This document shows positions 1-8,599 of a DNA stretch of 16,115 nt, piece by piece. The translations under genes and the position numbers were made by a program. How positions within the stretch are numbered: position 1 is the stretch's first letter; each line of letters opens with the position of its first letter. This stretch comes from Sideroxydans lithotrophicus (lineage in GTDB: Bacteria; Pseudomonadota; Gammaproteobacteria; Burkholderiales; Sulfuriferulaceae): the NCBI GenBank assembly GCA_022736605.1, contig DZDB01000033.1, positions 1 to 16,115 on the forward strand, in the 5' to 3' direction. The notes beneath the pieces are model-generated. The model searched no databases and was not told where the DNA came from. It was given only the letters and a program-made list of their open reading frames with translations.

Positions 1-1475
1 CGACGGTACAGGTCATAGCCCAGGCTCAGGCCATCCTGTGTGAAATACGGATTGGTGTAGGAGACCGAATAGACCTTGTTGACGCTACCACTGTTGATCT
101 GCAACGACAGCTGATTGCCGGTGCCAAACAGATTATTCTGCGAAATCGAGCCCGACAGGATCAGGCCTTCGGATGACGAGAAGCCCGCGCCGACCATGAT
201 GCTGCCGGTCGGTTTTTCCGTCACACCCACGTTCAGATCGACCTGGTCGGTAGTCCCGGCGACTGCAGGGGTTTCCAGATTGACGTCAGTGAAGTAGCCG
301 AGGCGGTTGACCCGTTCCTTGGAACGCTGGATTTTTGCCGCATCATAGTAAGCGCCTTCCATCTGGCGAAACTCGCGCCGCACCACTTCATCGCGGGTGC
401 GCGTGTTGCCGGTGACGTTGATACGGTTGACGTAAACCCGCCGACCGCTGTCGACAAAGAAGGTGAATGCCACGGTGTGATTGGCTTTGTCCACGTCCGG
501 CACGGCGTTGACGTTGGCAAACGCGTAGCCGTCGTTGCCCAGGCGGTCGCCAATTTTTTTCGCGGTTTCGCTCAGCTTTTCGCGTGAGAATACTTCGCCC
601 GGCTTGACCGCGATCAGTTTTTCCAGCTCGGCAGGCGGCACCACGGTTTCACCTGCCAGCTTGACGCTGGAAACGGTGTATTTCTGACCCTCGGTGAGGT
701 TGATGGTGATGTAAACGTCTTTTTTGTCGGGCGAGATCGACACCTGCTCGGAGTCGATGTTGAATTCCAGATAGCCACGGTTCAGATAGTAGGATTTCAG
801 GGTTTCTTCATCGGCAGCCAGCTTCTGTTTCGAGTATTGATCGTCTTTGGTGTACCAGCTAAACCAGCCCGGTGTGCTCAGCTTGAGCATCTTGAGCAGT
901 TCTTTTTCGCTGAACGCCTTGTTGCCGACAATATTGATCTGCTTGATCTTGGCAACAGCGCCTTCCTTGACGTTGAAATTGATCGCGACGCGGTTACGTT
1001 CCAGCGGCGTAATGACGGTATCAATCTGCACCGCATACTTGCCGCGGCTGTAATACAGGCGCTTGATTTCCTGACTGGCGCGGTCAAGCAGCGATTTATC
1101 GAAAATCCGCCCTTCCGCCAAACCGGCCTGCTTCATGCCCTTGAGCAGGTCTTCCTTGGAAATGTCCTTGCTGCCGGTGACGTTGATCGAAGCAATCGCC
1201 GGACGCTCTTCCACCACCACAATCAGCACGCCATTCTGCTGTTCCAGGCGCACATCCTTGAAAAAGCCGGTGGCAAACAAGGCCTTGATCGCAGCCGATG
1301 CCTTGTCGGCGTCGAGCGTATCGCCGACCTTCACCGGCAGGTAGCTGAATACGGTACCCGCTTCAGTACGCTGAATCCCCTCGACGCGGATGTCCTTGAC
1401 CACAAAATCTTCGAGTGCGTGAGCATTGATCGCCCACAAGCTGGATACGAGTGCTGCGAGAAGCCTGATTTGCAT
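1..1475 (-). CDS. bamA: BamA, outer membrane protein assembly factor (partial, C-terminus cut by window edge)
   Basis: Omp85-family protein that folds and inserts beta-barrel proteins into the outer membrane as the core of the BAM complex. About 491 codons are present of a usual 750-800. Residues 1-20 form a signal peptide (MQIRLLAALV... ending NAHA before LEDF). The mature part contains successive POTRA repeats, recognisable by phrases such as VKDIRVEGIQRTEAGTVF, INVTGSKDISKEDLLKG, INIVGNKAFSEKELL and INVTGNTRTRDEVVRREF. From about residue 418 the barrel begins (GAGFSSSEGL, SQNNLFGTGN). The start ATG lies 7 bases after the rseP stop, so the two are probably cotranscribed. The remaining barrel strands and stop lie outside the window. 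No frameshift is seen. Confidence 0.97.
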   Translation of the reverse strand, partial: MQIRLLAALVSSLWAINAHALEDFVVKDIRVEGIQRTEAGTVFSYLPVKVGDTLDADKASAAIKALFATGFFKDVRLEQQNGVLIVVVEERPAIASINVTGSKDISKEDLLKGMKQAGLAEGRIFDKSLLDRASQEIKRLYYSRGKYAVQIDTVITPLERNRVAINFNVKEGAVAKIKQINIVGNKAFSEKELLKMLKLSTPGWFSWYTKDDQYSKQKLAADEETLKSYYLNRGYLEFNIDSEQVSISPDKKDVYITINLTEGQKYTVSSVKLAGETVVPPAELEKLIAVKPGEVFSREKLSETAKKIGDRLGNDGYAFANVNAVPDVDKANHTVAFTFFVDSGRRVYVNRINVTGNTRTRDEVVRREFRQMEGAYYDAAKIQRSKERVNRLGYFTDVNLETPAVAGTTDQVDLNVGVTEKPTGSIMVGAGFSSSEGLILSGSISQNNLFGTGNQLSLQINSGSVNKVYSVSYTNPYFTQDGLSLGYDLYR

Positions 1476-1482
1476 TATTGGG

Positions 1483-2832
1483 TCAACCTGTAAACAAGCG
1501 GGTGAGATCGTTGTAAAAAGCAAAAACCATGAGGGTGAGCAACAGCGCCATGCCGATTTGCTGTCCGATTTGCATGACGCGTTCGGACACCGGCTTGCCC
1601 TGAATGAGTTCCGCAATATGATACATCAAATGCCCACCGTCCAATAACGGGATGGGCAGGAGGTTCAACACCCCCAGACTGATGCTGACCAGCGCCAGAA
1701 AACTGACAAACGCCACCCCACCCGCACGCGCCGACTGGCCTGCGTAATCGGCAATGGTGAGCGGCCCGGACAAGTTACGCCATGACACGTCGCCGGTAAT
1801 CATGCGGCCCATCATCTGCAGGCTGAAAACCGATGTGTCCCAGGTTTTGGCGACGGCTTTTTGCAGCGCCTTGACGACACCGTAGCGGGTTTGCGTGAGC
1901 ATGCCGGCGAACATCGACTCCTCGATTTTCGGGCCGATGCCGAGTTTGCCGACCGCCACGCCGTTGACTTGCGTCACCTCCGGCACCAGATGCACGGAAA
2001 TCGACTGGCTGCCGCGCTGGATTTGCAGCTGCAGCGGCTGCCCGGCATGGCTGCGGATCAGCTTGACCAGACTGGCCCACTGCTGCAGCGCCCGACCATT
2101 GACGCTGACGATGCGGTCGCCCACCTGCAGCCCGGCGCGTGCACCCGCGCCACTGGCCAGCACCTGGCCGATGACCGGCGGGATCACCGGCTCAAACAGG
2201 CTGATGCCGAGTTTGGCGGCGATGTCGGTTTCGCCGTCGATGCTCACGCCCGCCGCATCCAGGCTGCGCGTGCTGCCATTGTCCAGCACAATCGACAACG
2301 GCTGTTGCGCAGGCAGCTGACGCAACAGCGCCCACTGCAAATCCGCCCAGCTGGCGACCGGTTCGCCGTCAATGGCACGAATCACGTCGCCATCATGCAG
2401 CCCGGCGCGGGCAGCGGCACTGGCAGCAGGCGGCTCGGCAATGACCGGCTTCAATCCCGGCACGCCGTGCAAAAACAGGCCCCAATACAGCAGGATGGCG
2501 AGCAGCAGGTTGGCAACCGGCCCTGCCACCAGTATCAGCATGCGCGCACCCACCGTCTGACGATTGAAACTGCGCGGCAAGTCCGCCTCGGCCACGCTGC
2601 CTTCGCGCTCGTCGAGCATTTTGACGTAGCCACCCAGCGGCAACGCAGCCAGCGACCATTCGGTGCCATCCTTGCCCCAACGGCGGCTCACCAGCGGCTT
2701 GCCGAAGCCAACCGAAAACCGCAACACTTTGACGCCGACCCAGCGCGCGGCCGTGTAATGGCCGAATTCATGCACGATAACCAGAATGCCAAGTGCAACA
2801 GCGAAGGCCAGCAGGGTCGTTAGCAATGTCAT
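1483..2832 (-). CDS. rseP: RseP, site-2 intramembrane zinc metalloprotease
   Basis: Inner-membrane protease that in relatives makes the second cut in anti-sigma factor RseA, releasing sigmaE in response to envelope stress, and clears leftover signal peptides. 449 residues, the usual length. The HExxH zinc motif is VHEFGH at residues 20-25 in the first membrane helix. Two PDZ domains follow (about 115-190, with ARAGLHDGDVIRAIDG, and about 210-290, with ARAGLQVGDRIVSVNG). The C-terminal membrane part carries NLLPIPLLDGGHL, which supplies the third zinc ligand in the family. The ATG abuts the dxr stop with no intervening base (TAAATG), so translation is probably coupled to dxr. Position just before bamA is the conserved proteobacterial arrangement. 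Confidence 0.97.
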   Translation of the reverse strand: MTLLTTLLAFAVALGILVIVHEFGHYTAARWVGVKVLRFSVGFGKPLVSRRWGKDGTEWSLAALPLGGYVKMLDEREGSVAEADLPRSFNRQTVGARMLILVAGPVANLLLAILLYWGLFLHGVPGLKPVIAEPPAASAAARAGLHDGDVIRAIDGEPVASWADLQWALLRQLPAQQPLSIVLDNGSTRSLDAAGVSIDGETDIAAKLGISLFEPVIPPVIGQVLASGAGARAGLQVGDRIVSVNGRALQQWASLVKLIRSHAGQPLQLQIQRGSQSISVHLVPEVTQVNGVAVGKLGIGPKIEESMFAGMLTQTRYGVVKALQKAVAKTWDTSVFSLQMMGRMITGDVSWRNLSGPLTIADYAGQSARAGGVAFVSFLALVSISLGVLNLLPIPLLDGGHLMYHIAELIQGKPVSERVMQIGQQIGMALLLTLMVFAFYNDLTRLFTG

Positions 2833-4017
2833 TTAAACCACACAATCCGCAAGATAGGCATCGGCGTCGGCACGCGCCTGGGTATCGGCGTCGACCAGAT
2901 CGTCCAGGCAGTCCGGCTCGCCGCTGCGTGCGCGTGCCAGCGCGTGTTCAATCGCCGCCGGAATCGCAAGATAACCGGCGCGCCCAGCCAGAAACGCCGC
3001 CACCGCCGATTCGTTGGCGGCATTCAGCACCGCAGGCAGCATGCCGCCGCTGGCAAGCGCGCCAAACGCCAGTTTGAGGCACGGGAAACGCGCGTAGTCC
3101 GGCGCTTCAAAGCTCAGATTCTTACCGAATAAATCAAGTGCGGACACACCGGATTCGATGCGCGCCGGGAAGCCCAGCGCGTAGGCAATCGGCGTGCGCA
3201 TATCCGGGTTGCCGAGTTGGGCGATGACCGAGCCATCGAGATAATCGACCATCGAATGCACCACGCTCTGCGGATGGATTACCACCTCGATTTGCGCCGG
3301 TGCAGCGTTGAACAGCCAGCGCGCTTCGATCACTTCCAGCCCCTTGTTCATCATGCTGGCGGAATCCACGGAAATTTTCCTGCCCATCACCCAGTTCGGA
3401 TGCGCGCAGGCCTGCGCGGGCGTGACCTGCGCGAGCTCAGCCAGCGGCGTGGTGCGAAACGGTCCGCCCGACGCCGTCAGCAGAATCCGGCGCACGCCGC
3501 ACGCCGCCAGATCGCCACAAAATTCGCGCGGCAGCGCCTGATAAATTGCATTGTGCTCGCTGTCAATCGGCAACAGCTCGGCGCCACCGGCTGCCACAGC
3601 ACGCATGAACAGGCTGCCCGCCATCACCAGCGTTTCCTTGTTGGCTAGTAAAATGCGTTTGCCCGCGTGCGCCGCCGCCAGCGCCGGACGCAAGCCGGCG
3701 GCGCCGACGATGGCCGCCATGACCGTATCAATTTCTGGCAGCGAGGCGATGTGTTCGAGTGCCGCGACACCGTACAGCACTTCGGTGCGTGGTGCGACGC
3801 TCGCCAGCATGGCTTGCAGGCGCTGGGCGTGTGCCGCATCCATCACCACGGCGTAGCCTGGCTGATGCTGCTGGCACTGCGCCGCCAGTTTTTCCAGCTG
3901 TGTGCTGCCGCTCAGGGCAACGACCTTGAACCGGCCCGGATGGCGCGCCACGACGTCGAGTGTATTGACACCGATGGTGCCGGTCGCGCCGAGAATGGTG
4001 AGATTGCGCACGCTCAT
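2833..4017 (-). CDS. dxr: 1-deoxy-D-xylulose 5-phosphate reductoisomerase
   Basis: Converts DXP to 2-C-methyl-D-erythritol 4-phosphate with NADPH, the committed step of the MEP isoprenoid pathway, in the cytoplasm. 394 residues. The N-terminal NADPH-binding loop is GATGTIG (10-16), then LLANKETLV (about 123-131). Metal ligands are seen in PIDSEHNAI (D152, E154) and NKGLE (E228). The substrate loop TASGGPFR (181-188) and MGRKISVDSASMMNKG (211-226) are intact. The ATG overlaps the cdsA stop by four bases (ATGA). It supplies isoprenoid units upstream of the undecaprenyl product of uppS in the same cluster. Confidence 0.97.
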   Translation of the reverse strand: MSVRNLTILGATGTIGVNTLDVVARHPGRFKVVALSGSTQLEKLAAQCQQHQPGYAVVMDAAHAQRLQAMLASVAPRTEVLYGVAALEHIASLPEIDTVMAAIVGAAGLRPALAAAHAGKRILLANKETLVMAGSLFMRAVAAGGAELLPIDSEHNAIYQALPREFCGDLAACGVRRILLTASGGPFRTTPLAELAQVTPAQACAHPNWVMGRKISVDSASMMNKGLEVIEARWLFNAAPAQIEVVIHPQSVVHSMVDYLDGSVIAQLGNPDMRTPIAYALGFPARIESGVSALDLFGKNLSFEAPDYARFPCLKLAFGALASGGMLPAVLNAANESAVAAFLAGRAGYLAIPAAIEHALARARSGEPDCLDDLVDADTQARADADAYLADCVV

Positions 4018-4841
4018 GACACGCTCCGGTACAACGCATTGCCGTGCAACACGATCAGCGCGGCGATGGGCAGACTCGGGGTCAGGGCGTCGATGCGGTC
4101 AAGCAGGCCGCCATGGCCGGGCAGCAACGTACCGCTGTCCTTGACACCCGCCAGGCGTTTGACCCATGACTCGAACAAATCACCGAGGATACTCAGATAC
4201 AACAGCAGCCAGGCCAGCAACACCAGCGGCAGCCAGGCGTCGGCGAAAGCATAGACATGCCCCTGCGACGCCGCCAGCAGCAGAATGATTAGCGCGTACA
4301 GCGTGACCGCAAGCCAGGCACCCGCTACCCCTTCCCAGGTTTTGCCCGGGCTGATGCCGGGTGCCAGCTTGCGTCTTCCAAAGCGCTTTCCGCTGAAAAA
4401 AGCCGCGCTGTCGCCGATCCATACCACCGCCATCAGCAGCAACAGCAACAGCGGGCTGTATGCGCGCAGATCCAGCATCGCCAGCACCAGCGGCACCAAA
4501 ATCAGCCAGCCGCTGACGGCGCGTAGCAGCGCATGATTCAAGCGCCAGCGGAATGTCAGCCAAAGCGGCGCGAGCACCAGCCAGAAAGTCGTCGCAGCCA
4601 GGTAAATCCACGCATGATAATGGGTGCCGAATAGATATATCGCGCCACCCAGCAGCCCACTGCCGAGCGCATACAGCGCGCTCCCGGCTGTTCCAAAGCC
4701 AGACAACTTGCCCCATTCACGCGTCCCCAACAGCAGGAGTACAAGCAGCAAAATAGCCCAGGCGGGCGGCGAAAACAGAAACAGGCTGGCAAGAAAACCT
4801 GCCAGCATAATCAGTGCGGTGGCCCAGCGTTTGGCCAGCAT
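4014..4841 (-). CDS. cdsA: Phosphatidate cytidylyltransferase (CDP-diglyceride synthase)
   Basis: Makes CDP-diacylglycerol from phosphatidic acid and CTP for phospholipid synthesis, in the inner membrane. 275 residues, mostly hydrophobic helices (for example 10-40, 55-80, 130-150 and 175-195). The C-terminal family signature is intact: SWVKRLAGVKDSG followed by LLPGHGGLLDRID, with the conserved KD, HGG and DRxD residues. The start ATG shares one base with the uppS stop (TAATG) and the stop overlaps the dxr start (ATGA), so both junctions favour translational coupling. Confidence 0.97.
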   Translation of the reverse strand: MLAKRWATALIMLAGFLASLFLFSPPAWAILLLVLLLLGTREWGKLSGFGTAGSALYALGSGLLGGAIYLFGTHYHAWIYLAATTFWLVLAPLWLTFRWRLNHALLRAVSGWLILVPLVLAMLDLRAYSPLLLLLLMAVVWIGDSAAFFSGKRFGRRKLAPGISPGKTWEGVAGAWLAVTLYALIILLLAASQGHVYAFADAWLPLVLLAWLLLYLSILGDLFESWVKRLAGVKDSGTLLPGHGGLLDRIDALTPSLPIAALIVLHGNALYRSVS

Positions 4842-5593
4842 TAATGTGCCTCTAACTGTTCACTGGTGCGACCAAAACGGCGCTCGCGGCTGGTATAGGA
4901 CGCAATTGCCTGATTCAGCGCCTCGGTGTCGAAGTCGGGCCACAGGGTCGAGGTAAAATACAACTCGGCATACGCCAGCTGCCACAGCAGGAAATTGCTG
5001 ATGCGCTGTTCGCCGCCGGTACGGATGAACAAATCCGGCTCAGGCGCGTAATGCATCGCCAGGTGCGGTGCCAGATCGGCTTCGGAGTAACCGTGTTCGG
5101 GCTGGTCGGCGTGCGCCACCAGCTTGTTCATTGCCTGCATGATGTCCCAGCGCCCGCCATAATTGGCCGCGATGGTCAGGGTCAGGCTGGCGTTGTCCCG
5201 GGTCAGGTGTTCGGATTCGTGAATCAGCTTGACCAGTTTCGGACCGAAGCGCAGCAGATCGCCAACGACGCGCAGGCGCACGCCGTTTTTGTGCAGCTTG
5301 ACCACCTCACGCTCCAGCGCCAGCGCAAACAGGTCCATCAGCATCGACACTTCTTCCTGCGGGCGGCGCCAGTTTTCCGAGCTGAAAGCAAACAGCGTCA
5401 GATACTGCACGCCCTGCTCGGCACACGCCTTGATGACTTCGCGCACGGTTTCGACGCCGCGCTTGTGGCCGGCGATGCGTGGCAAAAACCGTTTTTTCGC
5501 CCAGCGTCCGTTACCATCCATGATGATGGCAATATGACGCGGCACCTGCGGTGCTTCAGGAATGGCGGTGGTCGAGCTGGAAAAAAGCGCCAT
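4841..5593 (-). CDS. uppS: Undecaprenyl (isoprenyl) diphosphate synthase, cis-prenyltransferase
   Basis: Condenses isopentenyl diphosphate onto farnesyl diphosphate to build the C55 lipid carrier used for peptidoglycan and LPS. 250 residues. Region I reads HIAIIMDGNGRWAKKR with catalytic Asp at residue 26. FAFSSENWRRP (about 90-100) and the C-terminal IRTGGEQRISNFLLWQ and AYAELYFT blocks complete the family signature. The ATG is 10 bases downstream of the frr stop. Its last codon region overlaps the cdsA start by one base. Confidence 0.97.
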   Translation of the reverse strand: MALFSSSTTAIPEAPQVPRHIAIIMDGNGRWAKKRFLPRIAGHKRGVETVREVIKACAEQGVQYLTLFAFSSENWRRPQEEVSMLMDLFALALEREVVKLHKNGVRLRVVGDLLRFGPKLVKLIHESEHLTRDNASLTLTIAANYGGRWDIMQAMNKLVAHADQPEHGYSEADLAPHLAMHYAPEPDLFIRTGGEQRISNFLLWQLAYAELYFTSTLWPDFDTEALNQAIASYTSRERRFGRTSEQLEAH

Positions 5594-5603
5594 GGTATGC
5601 GCC

Positions 5604-6161
5604 TTAAACAGCCATCAGGTCGGCTTCTTTGGCGACGAGGGCCTTGTCGATTTCGGCGATGAATTTATCCGTCAGCTTCTGGATATCGTCCTGCGCGCGA
5701 CGCTCGTCGTCCTCGCTGATGGCTTTGTCCTTGAGCAGATCCTTGAGCTGGCCATTGGCATCGCGGCGCACGTTGCGCATCGCCACCTTGGCACCTTCGC
5801 CTTCGGTTTTGACCAGCTTGATCAGATCACGGCGACGTTCTTCCGTCAGCGCCGGCATCGGCACGCGGATCAGGCTGCCCTGGCTCGACGGATTGAGCCC
5901 CAGATCGGCGTCGCGGATGGCTTTCTCGATCGCACCAACCATTTTGGCCTCAAACGGCTGAACCGAGATAGTGCGCGCATCCATCAGCGTCATGCTGGCA
6001 ACCTGGTTAATCGCTGTCGGATTGCCATAATAGTCAACCGTCACATGGTCGAGAATGCCGGTGTGCGCCCGGCCAGTGCGCACTTTGCCCAGATCCGCCT
6101 TGAGCGACTCCAGACTTTTGATCATCTTCTGTTCGGTGGCTTTTTTGACGTCAGCAATCAT
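5604..6161 (-). CDS. frr: Ribosome recycling factor
   Basis: Splits post-termination ribosomes together with EF-G. 185 residues, exactly the usual size. Recognisable blocks are LGKVRTGRAHTGILD (about 25-39), the YYGNPTAINQVA loop, ISVQPFEAKM and the C-terminal helix with VAMRNVRRDAN. The start ATG has AAAGGA immediately upstream, formed by the last codons of pyrH, and lies 3 bases after the pyrH stop. No oddities. Confidence 0.98.
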   Translation of the reverse strand: MIADVKKATEQKMIKSLESLKADLGKVRTGRAHTGILDHVTVDYYGNPTAINQVASMTLMDARTISVQPFEAKMVGAIEKAIRDADLGLNPSSQGSLIRVPMPALTEERRRDLIKLVKTEGEGAKVAMRNVRRDANGQLKDLLKDKAISEDDERRAQDDIQKLTDKFIAEIDKALVAKEADLMAV

Positions 6162-6164
6162 GCT

Positions 6165-6884
6165 TTATCCTTTCAATACCAGCGTGCCTTCATCCCCACC
6201 CGCGACAAACCGCGCCAGCGCGCCCGGCTTGAAAATGCTGAGCACGGCGAGCGGCATGTTCTGGTCGCGACACAGGGTAAACGCCGTCGCGTCCATCACC
6301 TTGAGGTCTTTTTGAATCGCTTCATCGAAACTCAGCCGGGTATAGCGCGTCGCGGCCGGGTTTTTGTTTGGATCATCGGTGTAAACACCGTCAACCTTGG
6401 TGGCCTTGACCACGATATCCGCGTTCATTTCCATCCCGCGCAGCGCCGCCGCGGTGTCGGTGGTGAAAAACGGATTACCGGTACCGGCGCCAAAAATCAC
6501 CACCGTGCCGTCTTCCAGATAGCGCAGCGCCTTGCCGCGTATGTACGGTTCGGCAACCTGCTCGATGGTCAGCGCAGACTGTACGCGGCTGGCCACGCCA
6601 ACACGCCGGAACGCGTCCTGCAACGCCAGCGCGTTCATCACCGTGGCGAGCATACCCATGTAATCGGCGGTAGCGCGATCCATGCCTGCCGCACCCGGTG
6701 CGACACCGCGAAAAATGTTGCCGCCGCCGATCACCACGGCGACCTGCACGCCCATATCAACAACGGCTTTCACCTCGCCGATGATGCGGTCGATGGTGTC
6801 GCGGTTGATGCCGTAGCTGTCGTCGCCCATCAGGGCTTCGCCCGACAGCTTGAGCAGAATGCGCTTGTAGACCGGCGCGCCCAT
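6165..6884 (-). CDS. pyrH: Uridylate kinase (UMP kinase)
   Basis: Phosphorylates UMP to UDP, using the bacterial amino-acid-kinase fold and regulated by GTP and UTP in relatives. 239 residues. Motifs in order: KRILLKLSGEAL near the N-terminus, VVIGGGNIFRG, DRATADYMGMLATVMNALAL, GTGNPFFTTDTAAALR and KVDGVYTDDP. I chose the ATG at 6884 (MGAPVYKR), which matches family N-termini and is preceded by AAGGT. A longer in-frame reading to 6977 would overlap tsf by about 90 bases and adds unrelated sequence. The gap to the tsf stop is 4 bases. Confidence 0.97.
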   Translation of the reverse strand: MGAPVYKRILLKLSGEALMGDDSYGINRDTIDRIIGEVKAVVDMGVQVAVVIGGGNIFRGVAPGAAGMDRATADYMGMLATVMNALALQDAFRRVGVASRVQSALTIEQVAEPYIRGKALRYLEDGTVVIFGAGTGNPFFTTDTAAALRGMEMNADIVVKATKVDGVYTDDPNKNPAATRYTRLSFDEAIQKDLKVMDATAFTLCRDQNMPLAVLSIFKPGALARFVAGGDEGTLVLKG

Positions 6885-6888
6885 GGCT

Positions 6889-7764
6889 TTAGACCTTGGC
6901 GGCCGCAGCCACTTCGGCGGCGTAATCGACAACAGCCTTTTCGATGCCTTCACCCACCAGGAACATGGTAAAGCCATTCACTTTGGCTTTTTTCTCGGCC
7001 AGCAGCTTTTCGACCGTGACATCCGGGTTCTTCACGAACGGCTGACCCAGCAACGTCACTTCAGCAAGGAACTTGGCGACGCGTCCTTCGACCATCTTGG
7101 CAACGATATCGGCAGGCTTGCCCGAATCAGCGGCCTGGGCGGTGTAAATTTCGCGCTCTTTGTCGAGCAGATCGGCCGACACCTGGTCTTTCGACACGCA
7201 CACCGGCTTGCTCGCAGCGATGTGCATGGCAATGTCTTTGCCCAGCGTTTCGTCACCCTCCAGATCAACCATCACGCCGATCTTGGCACCGTGCAGATAA
7301 ACCGCCAGACGCCCCGTGGTATTGAACAGCGCAATGCGACGGATGCTGAGGTTCTCACCCAGTTTCATGATCAACGCCTGACGCAACGCTTCAACCGTGC
7401 CACCGGCTGGCAAAGTCATGGCTGCAACTGCTGCCACGTCACTGTTCTGGCTGGCTGCAGCCAGTTGTGCCACCGCCTGCGCGAAACCCAGAAAATCCTC
7501 GTTCTTGGCCACAAAATCGGTTTCGCAGTTGACTTCAACCAGCGCGCCCTGTTTGCCGTCGGCACTGATGAACGAACCGATCACGCCTTCCGCTGCAATA
7601 CGGCCAGCAGCCTTGCTCGCCTTGGCACCACTCTTGATGCGCATCAGGTCTTCTGCCGCACCGAGGTCACCACCCGCTTCGGTGAGCGCTTTTTTGCACT
7701 CCATCATGCCCAGACCGGTACGCTCGCGTAATTCCTTCACCATCCCTGCAGTAATTTCAGCCAT
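6889..7764 (-). CDS. tsf: Elongation factor Ts
   Basis: Guanine nucleotide exchange factor for EF-Tu. 291 residues. The N-terminal UBA-like domain reads TAGMVKELRERTGLGMMECK. The EF-Tu contact motif is present as CETDFVAKN (T82-D83-F84), followed by the core subdomains and coiled-coil segment. The ATG at 7764 is preferred over an in-frame TTG at 7770, because a strong AAGGAG (7771-7776) sits 6 bases before the ATG and would touch the TTG. It is separated from rpsB by a terminator-like hairpin, so its expression relative to rpsB may be set by read-through. Confidence 0.97.
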   Translation of the reverse strand: MAEITAGMVKELRERTGLGMMECKKALTEAGGDLGAAEDLMRIKSGAKASKAAGRIAAEGVIGSFISADGKQGALVEVNCETDFVAKNEDFLGFAQAVAQLAAASQNSDVAAVAAMTLPAGGTVEALRQALIMKLGENLSIRRIALFNTTGRLAVYLHGAKIGVMVDLEGDETLGKDIAMHIAASKPVCVSKDQVSADLLDKEREIYTAQAADSGKPADIVAKMVEGRVAKFLAEVTLLGQPFVKNPDVTVEKLLAEKKAKVNGFTMFLVGEGIEKAVVDYAAEVAAAAKV

Positions 7765-7803
7765 GCTCAACTCCTTAATTTCTCAATTCAATAATGATGT
7801 TAC
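7765..7803 (-). promoter_or_regulatory. tsf ribosome binding site region
   Basis: Between the rpsB-tsf hairpin and tsf lies an AT-rich 39-base leader. It contains AAGGAG at 7771-7776 (minus strand), six bases from the ATG, a near-consensus Shine-Dalgarno that decides the tsf start. I see no convincing separate tsf promoter in it. Confidence 0.7.
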
Positions 7804-7832
7804 AAAAAAAGGGGCGTGCGCCCCTTTTCTTT
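7804..7832 (-). terminator. Rho-independent terminator or attenuator between rpsB and tsf
   Basis: On the minus strand a perfect stem pairs AAAAGGGGCG (7828-7819) with CGCCCCTTTT (7816-7807), leaving two bases formally unpaired, and is followed by T residues to 7804 (seven T in a row counting those in the stem). It begins about 18 bases after the rpsB stop. Because tsf follows in the same direction with no visible promoter of its own, it probably acts as a partial terminator that sets the rpsB to tsf ratio. The plus-strand T run is shorter and broken by a C. Confidence 0.85.
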
Positions 7833-7845
7833 GAAGTAGACCAAA

Positions 7846-8592
7846 TTATTCTGCTACCGTACCCGCGGCTTCCACCTCAACAAACTCTTCGCCTTCAGCC
7901 AGAATTTCGTTGATCGCATGGCTGCGGCCTTCCAGCACCGCGTCGGCCATGCCGCGCGCATACAGACGGATGGCACGGTTGGAGTCATCGTTACCCGGAA
8001 TAACGTAATCCACGCCTGCCGGGCTGTTGTTGGTATCGACCACGCCGATGACCGGGATACCCAGCTTGTTGGCTTCGGTCACTGTGCCTTTCTGATACCC
8101 CACATCAATCACCAGAATCGCGTCGGGCAGCGCGACCATGTCCTTGATCCCGCCCAGGCTACGCTCCAGCTTGTCATATTCGCGCTGCAACACCAGCACT
8201 TCTTTTTTGGTCAGCTTGGTATCGGCTTCGCCGAGCATGGCTTCGAGGTCTTTCAGGCGCTTGACCGACAGCTTGACGGTCTTGAAGTTGGTCAGCATAC
8301 CGCCGAGCCAGCGGTGGTCAACGTAGGGCATGCCGGCGCGGGTTGCTTCTTCCTGCACGATTTCACGCGCGGAGCGCTTGGTGCCGACAAACAGCACGGT
8401 GCCCTTGTTGGAGGACAGCTTGCGCACGAATTTCAGCGCATCCTCGAACATCGGCAGGCTTTTTTCCAGGTTGACGATGTGGATCTTGTTGCGATGACCG
8501 AAGATGTACGGTGCCATCTTCGGATTCCAGAAACGGGTTTGGTGGCCGAAGTGAACACCGGCCTCGAGCATTTGACGCATGGTTACTGACAT
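7846..8592 (-). CDS. rpsB: 30S ribosomal protein uS2
   Basis: Small-subunit ribosomal protein S2, 248 residues. The N-terminus MSVTMRQMLEAGVHFGHQ is diagnostic, followed by RFWNPKMAPYIFG, LFVGTKRSAREIV, HRWLGGMLTNFKT, and the C-terminal VIGVVDTNNSP and PGNDDSNRAI blocks. ATG 8592 has AAAGGA a short distance upstream. An in-frame extension to 8649 lies inside the structured leader and is not family-like. First gene of the cluster; in enteric bacteria S2 represses its own operon through the leader, and the leader here has features compatible with that. Confidence 0.98.
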   Translation of the reverse strand: MSVTMRQMLEAGVHFGHQTRFWNPKMAPYIFGHRNKIHIVNLEKSLPMFEDALKFVRKLSSNKGTVLFVGTKRSAREIVQEEATRAGMPYVDHRWLGGMLTNFKTVKLSVKRLKDLEAMLGEADTKLTKKEVLVLQREYDKLERSLGGIKDMVALPDAILVIDVGYQKGTVTEANKLGIPVIGVVDTNNSPAGVDYVIPGNDDSNRAIRLYARGMADAVLEGRSHAINEILAEGEEFVEVEAAGTVAE

Positions 8593-8599
8593 AATGATT

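Noticed and set aside
725..742. A third TGTCG-N8-CGACA dyad
   Set aside because: It falls inside bamA coding sequence where TCG and GAC codons are common, far from any start. Probably coincidence, though a genome-wide count would settle it.
5562..6971. Long plus-strand open frame of 469 codons across uppS, frr and pyrH
   Set aside because: It is antisense to three clear conserved genes, has no recognisable domains and is a by-product of high-GC codon use. The same applies to long plus-strand frames at 837-1493, 1861-2823, 8813-9469 and 13401-14354.
6885..6977. N-terminal extension of pyrH
   Set aside because: The added residues overlap the tsf end, do not resemble UMP kinases and lack a ribosome site.
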